From Tundrisphaera lichenicola (lineage in GTDB: Bacteria > Planctomycetota > Planctomycetia > Isosphaerales > Isosphaeraceae): DNA of 64,000 nt. The stretch lies in NCBI RefSeq assembly GCF_051175385.1, contig NZ_CP195106.1:2604001-2668000 (forward strand). Reading direction: 5' to 3'. This document shows, piece by piece, positions 37,259-46,550 of this stretch. Below the pieces are notes generated by a model that searched no databases, was not told the DNA's origin, and worked only from the letters and a program-made list of their open reading frames with translations. The position numbers and the translations under genes are program-made. Within the stretch, counting starts at the first letter, position 1, and each line of letters opens with the position of its first letter.

Positions 37259-38212
37259 TCAGACCCGGCCGTTGTAGGTGAGCAGGCGATCGCTCGCGAA
37301 ATTCAACCGTGACTTCAGGATGTTGAAGTGGACGCCGATGCCATTGGCAAAGTAGGTCAGCATGTCATTCTGGATCAGGTTCCTGACCTGATTCACTTGA
37401 CTGACATTGCCAGAGTTGCCGAAGTTCCCGTAAATCTGACCGTTGGGAGCCGGCGCCCCGAAGTAATAGACCGGCGGGGTGAAGGGTAGGGCATTTTCGA
37501 CGATGATGCTGGTCGACGACGTCGCCGCCTCGGCCGAGTTGGCGATGGCGGAGGCGACCTCCTGCGGGGTCTTGCCGATGGCGAACTGGTTGACCCAGAA
37601 GTTGATGGCGAAGGCGTCGGCCGGGTGCCCGAGGACCTCGTCATATAGGGCCGAGACCAGTTGAGTCTGATTGTCGACCCCGCTGGCCCCATCGGTGATG
37701 TTCAGGCCGATGTATTCGGGGCTGGTCACGATGGTCGTCGTCAGGGCGGCGACCGTGAGAGAACCGTCCTGGAGCCCTTTGACCGCGCTATTGGTGAAAG
37801 ACTGGGAGTTGACCGGCCGGTCCAGCAGCGTCTGGAATAGATTTTCCACGATGGCATCGGCTTGCTGGGTGGTGACCGAGCCGGTGCCAGTCTGGAACGT
37901 CTGGAGGTCGGCCAGGAGGATCGGCGTCAGCTGGCTCGTGCCATTAGGCAGGCGACTGACGAGTTTGTTGATCTGGTTCTGGACGGCCGTGGGGTTCGGA
38001 TTATTGACGATGTGCTGGGCGGTATCGGATATCCGGCCGTTTACGTCGTGCCAGGTATTGGACGTGAGGTTGAGATTGCCGCGGGGCAGGTCCAGCCGAG
38101 GGATCATGAGGTTGATGTTCCCTCCCCCGAATGACATCAGGGCGCGATTCTCCATCGCGTCGACCGCCGGAAGGAATTTACGCTTCGGGGAGCGAGTGTT
38201 CAGGAGCGTCAT
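37259..38212 (-). CDS. DUF4214-domain surface protein
   Basis: A 317-aa protein. The N-terminus (KRKFLPAVDAMENRALMSFGG) resembles the leader motif of large planctomycete exported proteins, which ends in a sequence like LEDRxLLS. Two DUF4214-like units follow at roughly 115-168 (LFQTLLDRPVNSQSFTNSAVKGLQDGSLTVAALTTTIVTSPEYI) and 185-235 (LYDEVLGHPADAFAINFWVNQFAIGKTPQEVASAIANSAEA). DUF4214 occurs in secreted, often glycan- or matrix-associated proteins. The C-terminal 70 residues are Asn/Tyr-rich without a known motif. An AT-rich upstream stretch probably holds its promoter. Confidence 0.75.
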   Translation of the reverse strand: MTLLNTRSPKRKFLPAVDAMENRALMSFGGGNINLMIPRLDLPRGNLNLTSNTWHDVNGRISDTAQHIVNNPNPTAVQNQINKLVSRLPNGTSQLTPILLADLQTFQTGTGSVTTQQADAIVENLFQTLLDRPVNSQSFTNSAVKGLQDGSLTVAALTTTIVTSPEYIGLNITDGASGVDNQTQLVSALYDEVLGHPADAFAINFWVNQFAIGKTPQEVASAIANSAEAATSSTSIIVENALPFTPPVYYFGAPAPNGQIYGNFGNSGNVSQVNQVRNLIQNDMLTYFANGIGVHFNILKSRLNFASDRLLTYNGRV

Positions 38213-39079
38213 GGCGTCGGTCCCTCATTAGGTGAATGCTCCAGCGGGGTGGTCGCACAATCTCACGAACCTCCCAGAGCAAGTTCATACTTAACGAGCG
38301 ACTTCACCACATGCAATCTTTTATCCCTACCTGCTTGATATTATTTTTTTCAAGTATTTAAATTTAAAATTTGCCCCCCTCATTTATCGCCTAAAAATTC
38401 ATTAAGTCTCGAAACAAACACGCTCTCGAGCGGTTGTCGCTGAGAAAGCGATTACTCCCCAGCTTGCTGCCGGAACCGCCTCCGAATTCATGCGTGACCC
38501 TCCCTTCGGGTGCTGCACTCGATGCCGGAGATCATGCGGTGAGGTCTGATCCGTCTCACCCCAACCGCCGCAGGTCGGGGGCTTCGAAGCCTTCATGCCG
38601 CGGGATATCGGCAGAGGGCCGGGCGAAAGACCAGGGTGTTTCGTCGTCGACACTTTGACACTGAAGTGTCACCGGCCGAAACGGGGCAGGCGCGGCCGGG
38701 AGCCTCGATTTTCGGACGACCCGGCCCTCCGCCGGAGAGCCGCCACCAGAGAGGGCCGGTCAGCCCCCGGACCGTTCGCCGACGGCCACGAGCTGGACTT
38801 CGGGGGCGGCGTCACTGGCGGATTCCAGCCCGCGGGCAATCGCCAGGATTTGCTCGACGAGGATCGTCTCCGGTTGGGATCACGGCGCGCTTCCAAATCG
38901 AGAGCGAATGCTCACTTCGCTACATCATTGATCGCCAACAAGCCGGATAATCGTCATTGACGCACTCTCTTTTCATAAAGAGGAGCGATCTGAATCTGAC
39001 AATATTCCCCGGTCGAGCGAGAATAGACCTGGACAAACACTCGATCGGTCGAGGTCCCGAGTTTGGCGGAGGAGGTATC
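38213..39079. other. 867-bp region without a recognised gene
   Basis: Between the divergent DUF4214 and nfeD genes. The part at 38330-38400 is strikingly AT-rich (runs of T and A, ATTTAAATTTAAAAT) in a GC-rich window and probably carries the DUF4214 promoter. From 38430 to 38900 the base composition becomes coding-like. A minus-strand frame near 38785-38880 reads ETILVEQILAIARGLESASDAAPEV with no start codon and an upstream stop, which could be a gene remnant. GACACTT/AAGTGTC (38657-38678) forms a small hairpin. No intact gene is supported. Confidence 0.45.
38996..39024 (+). promoter_or_regulatory. Candidate promoter of nfeD-flotillin
   Basis: CTGACA (38996-39001), 17 bp, then GAGAAT (39019-39024), 55 bp ahead of the nfeD start. 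Both boxes match the sigma-70 consensus in four or five of six positions. Confidence 0.4.
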
Positions 39080-39715
39080 ATGCACCAATTCTTCCTGATC
39101 TGCGCGACAATCGGGGGCACGATCCTCATCCTGCGACTCGGGCTCTCGCTGCTGGGCCTCGGATTCGACAGCCTGGACGGCTCCTTGGGGGACTTCGGCG
39201 ACGCCGATGCCGACGCGGGCTTCGGCGATGATGCCTCGGCCGATCCAGCAGGCCCCGGGTCGGGGCATCACACCGATCTCGGGCGGATCTTCACCTTCCA
39301 GGCGATCGTCTCCTTCCTCGCCTTCTTCGGGATCGGCGGCCTGGCGGCCCTGGAGTCGAAGCAGCACGCGACGGTCGCCGTCCTCATCGGCTCGGCGACC
39401 GGGTTCGTCGCCGTCACCTTGCTCGGGTACATCCTCCGGGCGCTCCGGAAGCTGAACACCGACGGCACGGTCCGGATCTCGGGAGCGGTCGGGCTGGAGG
39501 GGAAGGTCTATCTCCGGATCCCCGCCGACGGAGCGGGCGAGGGGAAGATCACGCTGCCGATCCAGGGCCGGACCATCGAGATCCTGGCAAGGACGCCCGG
39601 CCCGGGACTGCGGACCGGCGAGACGGTCGTCGTCAGTCGGGTCATCGACGAGAAGATTGTCGAGGTCGTCACGCCTCCGGCCCATCTGGTCAAGCCGGCC
39701 TCATTCGCCGAGTGA
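39080..39715 (+). CDS. NfeD-like membrane protein
   Basis: A 211-aa protein. The start at MHQFFLICATIGG follows GGAGGAGG 5 nt away; a longer in-frame reading from 38957 lacks a ribosome site. It has an N-terminal membrane helix, an acidic Asp/Gly loop (residues about 33-60), two more membrane helices (FQAIVSFLAFFGIGGLAAL and TVAVLIGSATGFVAVTLLGYIL), then a C-terminal OB-fold NfeD domain (GLEGKVYLRIPADGAGEGKITLPIQGRTIEILA, ETVVVSRVIDEKIVEV). Pairing with flotillin 40 bp downstream is the classic NfeD/YuaF-flotillin arrangement. Confidence 0.87.
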   Translation: MHQFFLICATIGGTILILRLGLSLLGLGFDSLDGSLGDFGDADADAGFGDDASADPAGPGSGHHTDLGRIFTFQAIVSFLAFFGIGGLAALESKQHATVAVLIGSATGFVAVTLLGYILRALRKLNTDGTVRISGAVGLEGKVYLRIPADGAGEGKITLPIQGRTIEILARTPGPGLRTGETVVVSRVIDEKIVEVVTPPAHLVKPASFAE

Positions 39716-39755
39716 GCCGGTCCTCTTCGAGGAAACATCCGGGAGTTCGATCCTC

Positions 39756-41411
39756 ATGTCCCTTTCCATCCCCCTGTTCCTGGCCCAGGGCGCCACGCCT
39801 CAGGTCGAGTCGTTCTGGCCGATCGTCGGCGCGGTGCTCTTCGCCGTGGCGGTCTTCGGGGTCTTGCTCACGGCCCTCCGGTGCTACAAGCGGTGTCCGT
39901 CGAACAAAGTCCTGGTGAAATGGGGCGTGGGTACCGGCTCGAAGTCGGCCACTTGCGTCCACGGCGGGGGGGCCATCGTCTTCCCGGTCTTCCAGGATTA
40001 CGGGTATCTCTCCCTGGAACCGATCCAGATCGAGATCCCCCTGCGTGGGGCACTCTCATTCGAGAACATCCGCGTGAACGTGCCGAGCGTCTTCACCGTC
40101 GCCATCGGGACGGAGCCCGAGGTGATGCAGAACGCCGCGATCCGACTGCTCAACCTGACCCGCGACCAGGTCAGCGCCCAGGCGTCCGACCTGATCTTCG
40201 GCCAGCTCCGGCAGGTGATCGCGTCGATGGCGATCGACGACATCAACCGCGATCGCGAGAAGTTCCTGGAGAACATCCAGAACTCGCTGGAGATGGAACT
40301 CCGGAAGATCGGCCTGGTCCTGATCAACGTCAACATCACCGACCTGACCGACGACTCCGGCTACATCGAGGCGATCGGCCGGAAGGCCGCCAGCACCGCG
40401 ATCAACCAGGCCGAGATCGACGTCTCCGAGCAGCAGAAGTACGGCTCGATCGGGGTCGCCAAGGCCAAGCAGCTCCAGGCCATCGAGGTCGCCGACGCCG
40501 AGAAGCTCCGCGAGATCGGGATCAAGACCGCCGAGCGCGAGCGGGCGGTCCGGGTCGCCGAACTGTTGAAGGAAGAGAAGATCGGGGTGGAGACGGCGAC
40601 CTACGAACAGCAGGCCAGCGTGAAGCTCGCCGAGCGCGAGATGCGGATCAAGCTGGCCGAGGCCGACGCCCAGGCGATCGGCGGAGAGAACGAATCCAAG
40701 GCGAAGATCGCCGCCTCGAACGCCGACCTCGCCGTCAAGCAGGCCGAGGCCTTCCAGATCGGCGAGACCAAGAAGCGAGAGGCCCAGGCCGGCGTCGAGG
40801 AAGCCGCCTTCCGAGCCCAGACCAAGGCCGCGCTCGCCCAGGCCGAGAAGATCGAGGCCGAGCAACGAGCCCAGCTCGAGGCCGTCGCCAAGGCCAAGAA
40901 GGCCCAGGTGATCGTCGAGGCCGAGGCCCTCTCGGAGCGGACCCGGATCGAGGCCGAGGGTAACGCCAAGGCCATCTATGCCAAGCTCGAGGCCGAAGCT
41001 CGGGGCAATTACGAGATCCTCGCCAAGAAGGCCGAGGGGCTCCGCGAGATCGTCTCCGCCTGCGGAGGGGCCCAGGATGCCTTCCAGCTCCTGATGCTCG
41101 AACATATCGAGACGCTCTCGAAGACCGCCGCCCAGGCGATCTCCAACATCAAGTTCGACAAGGTCATCGTCTGGGAGAACGGCGGGGCCAACGGCAACGG
41201 GGCCACCGCCGGCTTCCTCCAGAACATGGCCAAGACCCTCCCCCCCGTCCTCCAGATCATGGAGAACATCGGCGGGGTCAAGATGCCCGAGTACTTCGGC
41301 AAGATGGTCGAGAACCCCGAGGCCGTCGCCAACGGTCACGTCGAGAAGACGAAGGCCGCCGCGCCGACGCCCGCGACCGCCGCGACGGACAAGCCCGGCA
41401 AGCGGTCCTGA
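39756..41411 (+). CDS. Flotillin (SPFH-domain membrane scaffold)
   Basis: A 551-aa protein. The start at MSLSIPLFLAQGATPQ was preferred over longer in-frame readings that overlap nfeD. It has one membrane helix at about residues 19-40, an SPFH/band-7 domain to about residue 215 (NKVLVKWGVGTG, IQIEIPLRGALSFENIRVNVPSVFTVAIG), then a long alpha-helical region of Ala/Glu-rich coiled coil (AEREMRIKLAEADAQA, KAKKAQVIVEAEALSE) to about 440, and an oligomerising C-terminus. Flotillins organise membrane microdomains. It is co-directional with nfeD and ended by a perfect hairpin. Confidence 0.93.
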   Translation: MSLSIPLFLAQGATPQVESFWPIVGAVLFAVAVFGVLLTALRCYKRCPSNKVLVKWGVGTGSKSATCVHGGGAIVFPVFQDYGYLSLEPIQIEIPLRGALSFENIRVNVPSVFTVAIGTEPEVMQNAAIRLLNLTRDQVSAQASDLIFGQLRQVIASMAIDDINRDREKFLENIQNSLEMELRKIGLVLINVNITDLTDDSGYIEAIGRKAASTAINQAEIDVSEQQKYGSIGVAKAKQLQAIEVADAEKLREIGIKTAERERAVRVAELLKEEKIGVETATYEQQASVKLAEREMRIKLAEADAQAIGGENESKAKIAASNADLAVKQAEAFQIGETKKREAQAGVEEAAFRAQTKAALAQAEKIEAEQRAQLEAVAKAKKAQVIVEAEALSERTRIEAEGNAKAIYAKLEAEARGNYEILAKKAEGLREIVSACGGAQDAFQLLMLEHIETLSKTAAQAISNIKFDKVIVWENGGANGNGATAGFLQNMAKTLPPVLQIMENIGGVKMPEYFGKMVENPEAVANGHVEKTKAAAPTPATAATDKPGKRS

Positions 41412-41419
41412 ACCGATCC

Positions 41420-41449
41420 CCGGCGACCCTGGCCGACCAGGGTCGCCGG
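41420..41449 (+). terminator. Perfect hairpin after flotillin
   Basis: CCGGCGACCCTGG (41420-41432), loop CCGA, CCAGGGTCGCCGG (41437-41449). This perfect 13-bp stem can be extended by GATC/GATC with a one-base bulge. It lies 9 bp after the flotillin stop and no T-run follows. Confidence 0.75.
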
Positions 41450-41626
41450 ATCACCCCGGTTTCCAGACTTGCCCCCGGCAACCCCGGGCCCGCCGATCCC
41501 GAAGATCCGGGAGCGATTGCGGTTGACGCTCCGGGCGATCGGCCCTAGACTTCGCCCCCGAGGTCCGTCCCCGGGCTGGCGAGATGCCTCGTCGGTCGAT
41601 CACGGTCGCGGAAAGGATTCCGCCCC

Positions 41627-42574
41627 ATGAACCGCAAGTCCGCCGCGTCCGCCCTGGCCATGATGGCCCTGGCCGGATGCAACCTGAACCGGTCCGACCA
41701 GCGGCCCAGTGACGCTGGGGTCACTCCCACCGTCTTCAACTCCAACGAGTCGCGCCCCGGGCAAGTCCTCCAGCCGAATTACTGCCGGGTCGACACCGCG
41801 ATCCTCTCCCGGCCGATGGGGGACAAGGTCGTCGAGTCCTCGCTCTGGGACATCGCCAACGTCCAGGACATCCCGATCGATCTCCGCCAGGCGTTGGAGT
41901 CGAACGGCCTCCGGGTGGGCGTGATCACCGGGAGCCTGCCGGTCGACGTCCTCGAATGCTTCAAGCAGGGTCCCGGGAAGAACGAGACGCGTTGGGTTAA
42001 TTTTGCCGTCCCCGAAGGGCAGCACAGCCCGATCGACATGGGAATCCAGACCGAGTCGGTCACGCTCTTGCTGAACCACAACGGGAAGGTCGACGGTCGC
42101 GACTACCAGGACGCCGGCGCCCGGCTGATCCTGACGCCCAACCACCACGGGCCCAAGGGGGTCCTGGTGCGATTGGTCCCGCAGATCCACCACGGGGTCT
42201 CGCGACGGACCATCGCCCCGATCCAGAATCCCGGCCCTTTCGCCCCCCACGAGTTTTCCATCAAGGACGGCCAGCAGGAGGACATCCTCCGCGAGTTGAC
42301 CACCTCGATCGACATCCAGCCGGGGCAGACCGTCGTGATCGGGTGCCGGCCCGGCCAACCCCGGAGCCTGGGCACCTTTATGTTCACCCAGCCCGAGCCC
42401 AACAGCGACCGGATGCTCCAGAGCGTCCTGCTGATCCAGGCGACCCGGAACAAGGTCGGCGAGACACCTTCCGAGTTCCTGGGCGAGCCGGCCGAGATGC
42501 CCGACCTCGCCGTCAAGCCCTGGCCGATGCCCTCGAATGATTCGAGGTCGACCCTGATGCCCGATGCCCGCTGA
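41627..42574 (+). CDS. Lipoprotein of unknown function
   Basis: A 315-aa protein with a lipoprotein signal (MNRKSAASALAMMALAGC, lipobox LAGC, lipidated Cys18). The rest has no motif I can name. It contains DVLECFKQGPGKNETRWVNFAVPEGQHSP, a YQDAGARLILTPNHHGPKGVLVRLVPQIHHG segment, and near the end IDIQPGQTVVIGCRPGQPRSLGTFMF, which faintly recalls the GQTVVIGG turn of secretin-type proteins. It stands between flotillin and rtcA, both in the same direction; co-function is not shown. Confidence 0.7.
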   Translation: MNRKSAASALAMMALAGCNLNRSDQRPSDAGVTPTVFNSNESRPGQVLQPNYCRVDTAILSRPMGDKVVESSLWDIANVQDIPIDLRQALESNGLRVGVITGSLPVDVLECFKQGPGKNETRWVNFAVPEGQHSPIDMGIQTESVTLLLNHNGKVDGRDYQDAGARLILTPNHHGPKGVLVRLVPQIHHGVSRRTIAPIQNPGPFAPHEFSIKDGQQEDILRELTTSIDIQPGQTVVIGCRPGQPRSLGTFMFTQPEPNSDRMLQSVLLIQATRNKVGETPSEFLGEPAEMPDLAVKPWPMPSNDSRSTLMPDAR

Positions 42575-42745
42575 AATCTCGCAAGGACCACGCCGATGGA
42601 TTGGCAACTGGGATCTCGAGGGCGAACCCGGAACAGCTCGTCGGCGTCGACCAAGCGTTGGGTGACTCACGCCCGGCACGAGGGATCGGCCCCGCACTGG
42701 GCGGTCGGGCGACCTTCAGGCGGAGAGCCGACGGGGGGATTCGAG

Positions 42746-43801
42746 GTGGCGACCGAGCCGGGATCGGGATTGATCACGCTGGACGGGTCGAGCGGCGAGG
42801 GCGGGGGCCAGATCCTCCGGACCGCGCTCACCCTGTCGATGCTGACCGGCCGCCCGTTCCGGATCGTCAAGATCCGGGCCAACCGCGACAAGCCGGGGCT
42901 CCGGCCCCAGCACGCCATGGCGGTCGAGGCCGCCGCCCTGCTCTGCTCCGCCGAGGTGACGGGGGGATCCGTCGGCTCGCGGGATCTCACGTTCCGACCC
43001 GGTCCGATCCGGCCACGCGACCTCGAAATCGGGATCGGGACCGCTGGGGCCACCGCCCTGGTCCTCCAGACCCTCCACTTGCCGATTTCCCTCCGATCCG
43101 AAGCCGGGACTCGACTGGTCCTGACCGGGGGGACCTTCAACCTCGCCGCCCCGTCGTTCCCCTTCCTGGACACGACCTGGCGGGACTACCTGGCCCGGAT
43201 CGGGATGCCGATCTCGCTCCAGATGACCGCAGCGGGCTACTTCCCCGAAGGAGGCGGACGGGTCGAGGCCTGGATCGAGCCGGCCACGCCTCGCCCCCTG
43301 GTCCTCGAAAATCGGGGCGATCTGGTAGGGATCCGAGGGATCGCCGACACGAGCCATCTGGACGGCCGGATTGGTGAGCGCATGGTCAACCGCGCGATCG
43401 CTCGGCTGGACGAGCGGGGACTTCCCTCCGAGATCGAGCTGCGTCACTCGCCGGCCCCCAGCCCGGGGGCCTCGATCGCCCTGACGGCCGAGTTCGCCGA
43501 CGCCCCGCCCGCCACCTTCGTCGGTCTCGGCAAGCGGGGCAAACCGGCCGAAGATGTCGCCGACGAGGCGGTGGATCAGTTGTTGGAGGATCTCGATGCC
43601 TTGTCGGGAGCGGTGGACGCCCATTCCGCCGACCAGATCCTCCTGCCGTTGGCCTTCGCCGAGGGGCGGAGCGTCTACACCGTCACCCAAGTCACCGACC
43701 ATCTCCGGACCAACGCCCGGACCATCCGGGCCTTCCTCGACCGCCCGATCCGGATCGAGGAAGCGGACGAGGGGCCGGGCGGCCGGGTCGTGGTGGGCTG
43801 A
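42746..43801 (+). CDS. rtcA: RNA 3'-terminal phosphate cyclase
   Basis: RtcA converts RNA 3'-phosphates to 2',3'-cyclic phosphates using ATP. The start was set at a GTG giving 351 aa, the family's usual size. A longer frame from 42596 would add 50 residues of no family similarity, and a TTG eight codons on is possible. Motifs present: GLITLDGSSGEGGGQILRTALTLS, RANRDKPGLRPQHAMAVEAAA, GTAGATALVLQTL, FPEGGGRVEA, and at the C-terminus TQVTDHLRTNART with the His expected to be adenylylated. No rtcB or rtcR is nearby. It converges on the MATE gene with a 3-bp gap. Confidence 0.93.
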   Translation: MATEPGSGLITLDGSSGEGGGQILRTALTLSMLTGRPFRIVKIRANRDKPGLRPQHAMAVEAAALLCSAEVTGGSVGSRDLTFRPGPIRPRDLEIGIGTAGATALVLQTLHLPISLRSEAGTRLVLTGGTFNLAAPSFPFLDTTWRDYLARIGMPISLQMTAAGYFPEGGGRVEAWIEPATPRPLVLENRGDLVGIRGIADTSHLDGRIGERMVNRAIARLDERGLPSEIELRHSPAPSPGASIALTAEFADAPPATFVGLGKRGKPAEDVADEAVDQLLEDLDALSGAVDAHSADQILLPLAFAEGRSVYTVTQVTDHLRTNARTIRAFLDRPIRIEEADEGPGGRVVVG

Positions 43802-43804
43802 GAC

Positions 43805-45262
43805 TTACGGGACGTCGACGGCGGGCGCCGCCTCGATCACTCGCATGCTCTTCCATCGGCCGGAGCGGAACCGAAGGAGGAAGCAGACGGCCATCGCCAG
43901 GATGTAGACCGTCGCGAAGATCCAGGCCCAGTGGAGCGGGCCATCGGCCCGGACCAGGAAGTAGGTCGGGATCACCATCAAGGGCCAGGCCAGGACGAAC
44001 GTCAGGATCGAGACGAACCGGGTGTCGCCCGCCCCCCGGAGCGCGAACGCGATCGTGATGTTCAGGGCGTCGGCCAGCGAGTAAATCGCCGCGCAGGCCA
44101 GCAGGGTCGGCACCAGCGACGCCAGTTCCGCGAAGCTCTGCGGGTCGCGATCCCCCTCGAACATCGAGACGAGGACCCCGGGGATGAACAGGTAGGCCGA
44201 GGCCACCAGGCACATGTAGCCGAAGGTCCACCGGACCCCGGTATAGGTCGACCGCTCGGCCAGATCCGGACGATCGGCGCCGAGCCGCTGACCCACCAGG
44301 ATCGAGACCGCCTGGGCCATCCCTTGCATCGGCAGGAAGGCCACCATGTTCAGGCGGACCGTCAGGGCCGTCGCCCCGGCCTGCGCCTCGCCCAGCCTGC
44401 CGACGAGTTGCACGAATACATGGAAGACCAGGACGTCTGAGAAGACCTGCGCCCCGGCCGGGAGGCCATATTTCAGGAGTCGTCCGAAGAGCTGGGGGTC
44501 GATCCGCCAGCCGCGACGGGTCTCGAACTCCTCGGCATAACGCGACCTGAGGAACAGCCCCAGGCCGATCAGGGCCGAGACCCACGAGCCCGCCACCGTC
44601 GCCCAGCCCGCCCCCGCGATCCCCATCTCGGGAGCCCCCAGCCGGCCGGAGATCAGGACCAAGTCCAGGGCGACATTCACCGCCGTGCCCGCCACCTCCA
44701 CCCCCAGGACCACCCAGGTCTGGCCCCGGCCCGAGAAAAACCCGTTCGTCGCCGCCATCACCAGCATCGGGAGGGCCGCGAAGCAGAGACATCGAAGGTA
44801 GATCGCCTCCAGGCCCTGGAGGGCCTCGGAGTGCCCACCTAGGGCGATCAGGCTCGGCCCCGCCGGGATCATCAGGAGGAAGAGAAGCCCGGCGATCCAG
44901 GCGAAATGAATCCCCTGCCAGATCGCCGGCCCCACCCGCTTCGGGCGGCCCGCCCCGGTGTACTGGGCGACGAAGGTCGACACGTAGCCGGCGGCCACCT
45001 GGAGCAAGCCGAACGGGAGCCAGAACCACATGACCGCCGGGAACGAAGCGGCCATCTCCCGAGAGTCATGCCAGGACAGCAGGATCGTGTCGACGAAGAC
45101 CTGGACGGTCATGAAACTCTGGCTGAGGACCAGCGGCAAGGCGAGCGCCAGGAGTTCCCGAGACCCGCCCGCCCCCGGCTTGACCGGCTCCGGATCGTCC
45201 GGTCCCGGTCGGGGAGAGGGCCGATCCACACCCGCGAATTCCTCGATCGTTCCGCGACTCAT
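43805..45262 (-). CDS. MATE-family efflux transporter
   Basis: A 485-aa membrane protein with about twelve hydrophobic helices in two halves, typical of multidrug and toxin extrusion exporters (NorM/DinF type), which use Na+ or H+. It contains ALPLVLSQSFMTVQVFVDTILLS and, in the second half, YGLPAGAQVFSDVLVFHVFVQLVGRLG and MAQAVSILVGQRLGA. The start at MSRGTIEEF follows GGAGAGGAAGG 7 nt upstream; a Met 12 codons earlier is less likely. The substrate cannot be inferred. Confidence 0.9.
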   Translation of the reverse strand: MSRGTIEEFAGVDRPSPRPGPDDPEPVKPGAGGSRELLALALPLVLSQSFMTVQVFVDTILLSWHDSREMAASFPAVMWFWLPFGLLQVAAGYVSTFVAQYTGAGRPKRVGPAIWQGIHFAWIAGLLFLLMIPAGPSLIALGGHSEALQGLEAIYLRCLCFAALPMLVMAATNGFFSGRGQTWVVLGVEVAGTAVNVALDLVLISGRLGAPEMGIAGAGWATVAGSWVSALIGLGLFLRSRYAEEFETRRGWRIDPQLFGRLLKYGLPAGAQVFSDVLVFHVFVQLVGRLGEAQAGATALTVRLNMVAFLPMQGMAQAVSILVGQRLGADRPDLAERSTYTGVRWTFGYMCLVASAYLFIPGVLVSMFEGDRDPQSFAELASLVPTLLACAAIYSLADALNITIAFALRGAGDTRFVSILTFVLAWPLMVIPTYFLVRADGPLHWAWIFATVYILAMAVCFLLRFRSGRWKSMRVIEAAPAVDVP

Positions 45263-45399
45263 CGCCCGTCCTTCCTCTCCAGAACCGAATTTTCCCACCG
45301 CCTCGCTTGACGTAAGGAGGTTCCGAAGCCCGTCGTGGTTCGGACCCCGGCCAAATTCTCCTCGGGGGGACGACCCGTTGATCCGACGACGCCGGGTCT

Positions 45400-46527
45400 T
45401 CAGCCGTCCCGATGGCCCTGGAAGGCGGCGATCAGTCGATCATTGGCGGCTCGCCATCGGTAGTTCTCGACGATCGATCGGCCGATCTCGACCTTCCGGG
45501 CTCGCTCCTCGCCCCGGTCTAGGAGCCCGCGGAGGGCTCCGGCGATGGCTTCTTCGTTCAGCGGGTCGAAGTACCAGCCGGCCTCGCCGCCGATCTCGGG
45601 CAGTGCGGTCGAGTCGGCCAGCGCGACCGGAACCCCCTGGGCCATCGCCTCGACGGCGGGGATCCCGAAGCTCTCGCAGGTCGAGGGGAAGACCAGGGCC
45701 GAGGCCTCGGCGTAGGCGGCCAGCAGGGGGCGGCCCTGTCGATAGCCGGGCATCCGGATCACCGCCTTCGGCCCGATCTCGGCGACCGCCTCGCGGATCG
45801 GCCGGGCCTCCGACTCCGCCCCGGCCCCGAGCAGGACCAGGCCCAACTCACCCTGGACAACCTCGCGGATCCGACCCGCCGCCCGGACCAGCCGGACCAG
45901 GTTCTTCCGGGCCTGGAAGCTGGCGACCGAGAGCAAATAAGGCAACCCCGGCGGGAGCTTCAGGTCGACCCGGATGCTCGACCGTTCGCGAGGGGTGGAC
46001 TCGCCGAAGAAGATCTCCTCGGCCGCGTTCGGGACGAGGGCCACCTTCCCCCGACAGTCGGGAAACATCGCCAGGAGCTTTTCCGTGTTGAACTTCGAGA
46101 CCGAGAGGACCAGGTCGGCCCCGCCGAAGGCTCGATCGAGGACCGCCTGACGCCTCGGGCCGCCGAACCGGACATCCTGGAGGACGTCATGGCTGGTGAC
46201 GGCCCGCCGGGCCTTCCGGGTCGGCACGAACAGCTCGGCCGGGCAATAGGCCCAGTCGACGGCCCCCGACCACCACTCCAGCGGGGGACGACCGGCCACT
46301 CGCCAGAAACGGAGGGCGTTCCGGGTCGAGAGGGGTAGTTCGCGACGATTCAAGCCGTCGAGCCGCTCCCAGGCGGCCAGGCCGTCGGGCTCGGAGATCC
46401 GCCCGCTGATCACCGTCAAGTCGACGTCGGGGCGCTCGGCCAGTCGGTCCAGCTGCCCGAGCGCATGCCGGGTCACACCGGTCGGGCTGAGGCAGGCATT
46501 CATGTCGTAGACCCAGGCGACCCGCAA
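45400..46527 (-). CDS. Glycosyltransferase, GT4-like
   Basis: A 375-aa GT-B glycosyltransferase. It has an N-terminal domain opening RVAWVYDMNACLSPTGVTRHALGQ and a C-terminal nucleotide-sugar domain: PYLLSVASFQARKNLVRLVRA, MPGYRQGRPLLAAYAEASALVFPSTCESFGIPAVEAMAQGVPVALADSTALPEIGGEAGWYFDP. These are the features of mannosyl/glucosyl GT4 enzymes. A TTG start at 46527 is proposed, since longer readings overlap the zinc-ribbon gene by up to 120 nt; this start is uncertain. Product and acceptor are unknown. Confidence 0.88.
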   Translation of the reverse strand: MRVAWVYDMNACLSPTGVTRHALGQLDRLAERPDVDLTVISGRISEPDGLAAWERLDGLNRRELPLSTRNALRFWRVAGRPPLEWWSGAVDWAYCPAELFVPTRKARRAVTSHDVLQDVRFGGPRRQAVLDRAFGGADLVLSVSKFNTEKLLAMFPDCRGKVALVPNAAEEIFFGESTPRERSSIRVDLKLPPGLPYLLSVASFQARKNLVRLVRAAGRIREVVQGELGLVLLGAGAESEARPIREAVAEIGPKAVIRMPGYRQGRPLLAAYAEASALVFPSTCESFGIPAVEAMAQGVPVALADSTALPEIGGEAGWYFDPLNEEAIAGALRGLLDRGEERARKVEIGRSIVENYRWRAANDRLIAAFQGHRDG

Positions 46528-46550
46528 GCTCGACGCCCCTTTGCTGGACT

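Noticed and set aside
38669..38896. Coding-like composition with a fragment reading ETILVEQILAIARGLESASDAAPEV
   Set aside because: There is no start codon, stops lie close on both sides, and no family was recognised. It could be a gene remnant or chance, so it is described only in the spacer entry.
42596..42745. Longer N-terminus of RtcA
   Set aside because: Fifty extra residues have no counterpart in the family. The GTG at 42746 gives the normal length.
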